Assembly (NCBI GenBank): GCA_005885165.1
Contig: VAXR01000101.1
Location: 6,325 to 12,777, forward strand
DNA: 6,453 nucleotides
Reading direction: 5' to 3'
Source of the DNA: Actinomycetota bacterium
GTDB taxonomy: Bacteria; Actinomycetota; Thermoleophilia; Solirubrobacterales; Thermoleophilaceae
Below the pieces are notes generated by a model. That model was not told the origin of the DNA. It ran no database searches and saw only the letters and a list, made by a program, of their open reading frames with translations. Shown here piece after piece: positions 3,848 to 6,453 of this stretch; position 1 is the stretch's first letter, and each line of letters opens with the position of its first letter. The position numbers and the translations under genes are program-made.

Positions 3848-6277
3848 ATGCAGCGCGCGATGGACACGCTTTCCGCGTTCGTGGAGCGCCGCCGTGCGGT
3901 CGTCATCGCGGTGTGGCTCGCGGCGATCGTCGCGGCCGTGCCGCTCTCGCTGCGGCAGACCGACCACCTGACGAGCGGCGGGTTCGTCGTTCCCGGATCA
4001 GGCTCGGAGCGCGCCGACGCCGCGCTTCGGTCCTTCCCCGGCGCGCAGGGGCAGAAGCTCGCCGCGGTCGTCGAGGCACGCCCGGGCGCGAGCGACAGCG
4101 CCGTGCGAGCAGCCGTCCGCCGGCTGCGCCACGCGGCCGCGCGTCAGTCGCGCATCGGGCTCCCGCGCACGCCCGCGCTGCCGCCGCTTCGCCGCGTCGG
4201 CGACCGCCGGGTGGCCCTCATCCCGATGCGGCTGTCCGGCAGCCAGGACCAGGCGGCCGATGGCGTGTCGACTCTGCGCCGTCATCTCCACGTCCAGGAC
4301 GGCGCGCGGCACGGCGTCGCGCTCCACCTCGTCGGCCAGGAGGCGCTGTGGGCCGGCATGCAGGACCTCAGCAAGCGGGACCTCGCATCGGCCGAGAAGG
4401 CCGGCTTCCCGATCGTGCTCATCATCCTGCTCGCCGTCTTCGGCTCGCTCGCCGCGGCCGCGCTGCCGCTCGCGCTCGGGTTCGGGAGCGTGACGCTCAC
4501 CGGCGCGGCGATCTGGGGACTGTCTCAGGCCACCGAGATGTCGGTCTTCGTCACGAACGTCGCCTCGATGATCGGGATCGGCGTGGCGGTCGACTACTCG
4601 CTGTTCGTCCTCGCCCGTTACCGCGAGGAGATCCAGTCCGGGGCCACGCGCGAGGAGGCGCGGAGGACAGCCATGAGGACGTCCGGCGTGGCCGTCGCCT
4701 TCTCGGGGCTAACGGTGTTGATCTCCCTCGCCGGCCTCTTCCTCGTCGATTCGACCACGATCCGCTCGATGGCCACCGGCGCGATCGTCGTAGTGGCGAT
4801 CTCGATCGTCGGCGCCGTGACGATGCTGCCCGCGCTCATGAGCGCGTTCGGCAAGCGCGCCTACGCGCGCGGGCGCCTGGCGGTCACCGCCTCGCTGCTG
4901 GTGCGGTCGTGGAAGACGAAGCGGCGCCGCCGCGGCGTCTCCGAGCCGGATGTCGTCCATCCGGGCTTCTGGCAGCGCTGGGCCGACCGCGTGATGCGCC
5001 GCCCGGTGCTCGTCGCGACCGCCACCGCTGGCGTGCTTCTCACGCTCGCGGTCCCGGCGCTCTCGCTGAAGTTCGGCGACGGTGCCCTGCGCCAGTTCCC
5101 GAAGCACAACGAGACGCGCGTGGGCGCAGAGCTCGCGGCGCGCGTCACGGGCCCGGGTTCGGCCGGTCCCGCCGCGGTGATCGTGGGCTTCAAGCACGGC
5201 CGGGCGACCGACACCGCGAACGCACGCGCGCTCGAGCGGCTGCGCGGCCGGGCCCGCCGTGATCCCGAGGCGGCCTCGGTCTCGCCGCCCCGGACCTCGC
5301 GCGACGGGCGCTCGGCCCTATTCGAGGTCACCCCGCGGCACGATCCCGAGTCGCCCGCGGCGCGCGGGCTTCTCCACCGGCTACGGGCCGACGCCCAGCG
5401 CGCGCCGCTCGCTGCGACCGCGGACCTGCGGGTGGGCGGGCCGACCGCGCACGTCGAGGACTGGAAGCACCTCGTCTCCAGCTCGATGTGGAAGATCGCG
5501 GTGTTCGTCCTCGCGTTCAGCTACCTGGTCCTGCTCATCCTTCTGCGGTCGGTGCTGCTTCCACTCAAGGCCGTGGTGATGAACATGCTCTCGGTGGCGG
5601 CGGCCTACGGGGTGCTCGTGGCAGTCTTCCAGTGGGGCTGGCTCGACTTCGTCCTGAGCTACCACCACCTCGGCTACATCAACACGCTGACCCCGCCGTT
5701 CCTCCTGGCAATCGTCTTCGGGCTGTCGATGGACTACGAGGTCTTCCTGCTCACCCGCATCCGCGAGCGCTACGCGGCGACGGGCGATACACGCCGGGCC
5801 GTTGGCGAGGGGCTCGCCCGCAGCGCGCGCACCATCACGAGCGCCGCGCTGATCATGGTGGCCGTCTTCGCGGTGTTCGCCGGGACGGGTGTGCCGTCGA
5901 TCAAGGAGATCGGCCTCGGTGATGGAGCTGATGGGCAAGTGGAACTGGTGGCTGCCGCGCCCGCTGGCGCGCGTGCTGCCGCGCGCGCGGTTCGAGGGAG
6001 CAGCGCGGCGCCCGGACCAGGCGCCGGCGCGGGCCTGACCGGTTACCCGGCGGCCGGCCGGGCCTTGCCCCGCCCGCGGCGCGGTTGGGGTGCGGGCGCG
6101 GCCCGATTGGGCGACAAGGGAGTGGCCTGTTACCTACGTCTCAGTCCCGTAACGGTGCGTTCGACTGACGTGGACTTGTCCGCAGGTGAGAGGGCGTTTC
6201 GCATACCTATAGGTACGTGGAATGGACGCTCGCTTTTTCGGCCGCTTCACTGCCCTGGATTCGTCACAGCCCTGTAA
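3848..6277 (+). CDS. MMPL-family RND-type transporter with a damaged 3' end
   Basis: MMPL transporters are proton-driven inner-membrane exporters of lipids and other hydrophobic compounds. From ATG 3848, the first 691 residues match the family. TM1 is at about 17-35 (VVIAVWLAAIVAAVPLSL), then an external loop with DHLTSGGFVVPGSGSERADAAL. The first membrane block (about 187-332) contains IGIGVAVDYSLFVLARYRE with D249/Y250, and a basic cytosolic linker holds KTKRRRR. A second external loop follows, then a second block from about 549 with FGLSMDYEVFLLTRIRERY, D629/Y630. These Asp-Tyr motifs are the expected proton-relay residues. After GVPSIKEIGLG the family's last TM should follow, but the frame continues into an unrelated Ala/Gly/Arg tail of about 118 residues to TAA at 6275-6277. 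The true C-terminus is found in another frame (5919-6038). As it stands the protein is probably non-functional, unless this is a sequencing error. Start choice is uncertain: GTG 3806 and ATG 3860 are in-frame alternatives. Confidence 0.85.
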   Translation: MQRAMDTLSAFVERRRAVVIAVWLAAIVAAVPLSLRQTDHLTSGGFVVPGSGSERADAALRSFPGAQGQKLAAVVEARPGASDSAVRAAVRRLRHAAARQSRIGLPRTPALPPLRRVGDRRVALIPMRLSGSQDQAADGVSTLRRHLHVQDGARHGVALHLVGQEALWAGMQDLSKRDLASAEKAGFPIVLIILLAVFGSLAAAALPLALGFGSVTLTGAAIWGLSQATEMSVFVTNVASMIGIGVAVDYSLFVLARYREEIQSGATREEARRTAMRTSGVAVAFSGLTVLISLAGLFLVDSTTIRSMATGAIVVVAISIVGAVTMLPALMSAFGKRAYARGRLAVTASLLVRSWKTKRRRRGVSEPDVVHPGFWQRWADRVMRRPVLVATATAGVLLTLAVPALSLKFGDGALRQFPKHNETRVGAELAARVTGPGSAGPAAVIVGFKHGRATDTANARALERLRGRARRDPEAASVSPPRTSRDGRSALFEVTPRHDPESPAARGLLHRLRADAQRAPLAATADLRVGGPTAHVEDWKHLVSSSMWKIAVFVLAFSYLVLLILLRSVLLPLKAVVMNMLSVAAAYGVLVAVFQWGWLDFVLSYHHLGYINTLTPPFLLAIVFGLSMDYEVFLLTRIRERYAATGDTRRAVGEGLARSARTITSAALIMVAVFAVFAGTGVPSIKEIGLGDGADGQVELVAAAPAGARAAARAVRGSSAAPGPGAGAGLTGYPAAGRALPRPRRGWGAGAARLGDKGVACYLRLSPVTVRSTDVDLSAGERAFRIPIGTWNGRSLFRPLHCPGFVTAL
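5919..6038 (+). pseudogene. Displaced C-terminal coding piece of the MMPL transporter
   Basis: Read from 5919, these codons give VMELMGKWNWWLPRPLARVL followed by PRARFEG...APARA and TGA at 6036-6038. The pattern M-x-L-x-G-x-W-N-W-W-L-P is the normal end of short actinobacterial MMPL transporters, just after the last TM. It is in a different frame from the upstream 691 codons. About 19 residues (the usual LAVAVLLDAT...VLVPA helix) are absent between GLG and VMELMG. Restoring 59 nt would repair both the helix and the frame and give a protein of about 749 residues, a normal size. Confidence 0.75.
6046..6062 (+). repeat. GC-rich hairpin (CCCGGC/GCCGGG) after the MMPL gene
   Basis: Perfect 6-bp arms with a 5-nt loop begin 8 nt after the intended MMPL stop at 6036-6038. 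Only two T follow shortly after, so it is at best a weak intrinsic terminator; the same transcript then meets another GC-rich stem. Confidence 0.35.
6071..6098 (+). repeat. Second GC-rich inverted repeat (CGCCCGC/GCGGGCG)
   Basis: Arms of 7 bp at 6071-6077 and 6092-6098 enclose a 14-nt loop. No T-run follows. Together with the stem at 6046-6062 it may pause transcription leaving the MMPL gene, but such pairs also arise by chance in sequence this GC-rich. Confidence 0.25.
6138..6165 (+). repeat. Imperfect 28-bp direct repeat, copy 1 (copy 2 at 6263-6290)
   Basis: The two copies agree at 20 of 28 positions by hand alignment, sharing GTC, CAG, GTAAC and GCGTTCG in the same spacing, with starts 125 bp apart. 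They flank the palindrome at 6204-6215. They may be binding sites for one regulator or a decayed duplication; chance is not excluded. Confidence 0.3.
6204..6215 (+). promoter_or_regulatory. 12-bp perfect palindrome TACCTATAGGTA, candidate operator/promoter
   Basis: TACCTATAGGTA is its own reverse complement and is A/T-rich inside a GC-rich genome. It contains TATAGG, a possible -10, ending 8 nt before an ATG at 6222. No matching -35 is placed correctly: the nearest candidate, TTGTCC at 6176-6181, is too far upstream. It may be a regulator site for a gene beyond the window. Confidence 0.35.
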
Positions 6278-6453
6278 CACCGCGTTCGCCACGGCCGGCC
6301 GGCCATTGGCGAGGCGCCTGACCCACTCCCTTCGTCGCCCCCCGAGGCGGAGCGAACTGCGGACGACGCCCGCACGGGACGAAGTGCGAAAGGCGGAAGG
6401 CGACCACGCCAGGCCGGACGTCGATTGCGACTCTGCGCCCTACCGCCCGAACA

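Larger units (their letters stand above)
6039..6453 (+). other. Non-coding stretch after the MMPL gene; no convincing gene
   Basis: From the intended MMPL stop to the window end I see no recognisable protein or RNA gene. It begins with two GC-rich inverted repeats. A patch at 6121-6240 then drops to about 56% GC by hand count, well below the flanking genes, and contains a perfect palindrome and half of an imperfect repeat. A frame from ATG 6222 stays open to the window edge (77 codons), but its Arg/Pro/Ala-rich translation resembles no family I know and its third positions are less GC-rich than in the neighbours. The stretch may be the upstream regulatory region of a gene beyond the window. 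Confidence 0.5.

Noticed and set aside
3913..5262. 449-codon open frame inside the MMPL gene
   Set aside because: Arg/Ala/Gly-rich out-of-frame shadow typical of high-GC genes; the MMPL frame carries all family motifs.
6222..6453. Open frame from ATG 6222 running off the window edge
   Set aside because: The 77 visible residues are Arg/Pro/Ala-rich and match no family I know, third-position GC is lower than in the real genes, and there is no Shine-Dalgarno and no properly spaced -35. It cannot be excluded without the sequence beyond the window.
6333..6453. Possible RNA gene or terminator in the last 120 bases
   Set aside because: Only short scattered complementary segments such as CGTCG/CGACG; no stable long stem, no T-run and no tRNA-like pattern.

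Overview
The window looks like a piece of a high-GC actinomycetote chromosome, most likely class Thermoleophilia (Solirubrobacterales/Gaiellales-like). This is inferred from GC-rich codon third positions, start codons (ATG and GTG) placed 6-9 nt after -10-like hexamers (leaderless style), and the character of the small membrane protein and the Cys-cluster tail at the left edge. No rRNA, tRNA, CRISPR array or insertion sequence was seen.

Layout, left to right. (1) 1-185: C-terminal end of an unrecognised protein carrying a C-x2-C-x7-C-x7-C cluster. (2) 247-1041: complete MBL-fold metal-dependent hydrolase of the RNase Z / Rv1339-like type. (3) 1038-1097: a 20-codon stretch in another frame that reads like the C-terminal part of Lon protease, apparently a gene relic. 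(4) 1178-1654: small basic, single-pass membrane protein with its own -10-like box and a strong Shine-Dalgarno, closed by a clear intrinsic terminator (1678-1703). (5) 1744-3006, minus strand: secreted M23 (LytM-type) peptidase with an N-terminal beta-rich region resembling choice-of-anchor P proteins. (6) 3082-3717: TetR-family regulator, divergent from the peptidase and with a well-formed promoter. (7) 3848-6277: MMPL/RND-type membrane transporter whose last transmembrane segment is missing. The expected C-terminal sequence resumes in another frame at 5919-6038, which implies a small out-of-frame deletion or an assembly error. (8) 6039-6453: no convincing gene; it holds GC-rich hairpins, a 12-bp perfect palindrome and a lower-GC patch with a 28-bp imperfect repeat.

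Functionally, the TetR gene, the inverted repeats behind it and the MMPL transporter form a familiar regulator-plus-exporter pair. The divergent M23 peptidase adds a cell-wall function that the same regulator might also control (inference only). The most informative anomalies are the two apparent gene lesions (lon relic and MMPL deletion) and the peptidase domain fusion. I did not find a convincing undescribed multi-gene system here.
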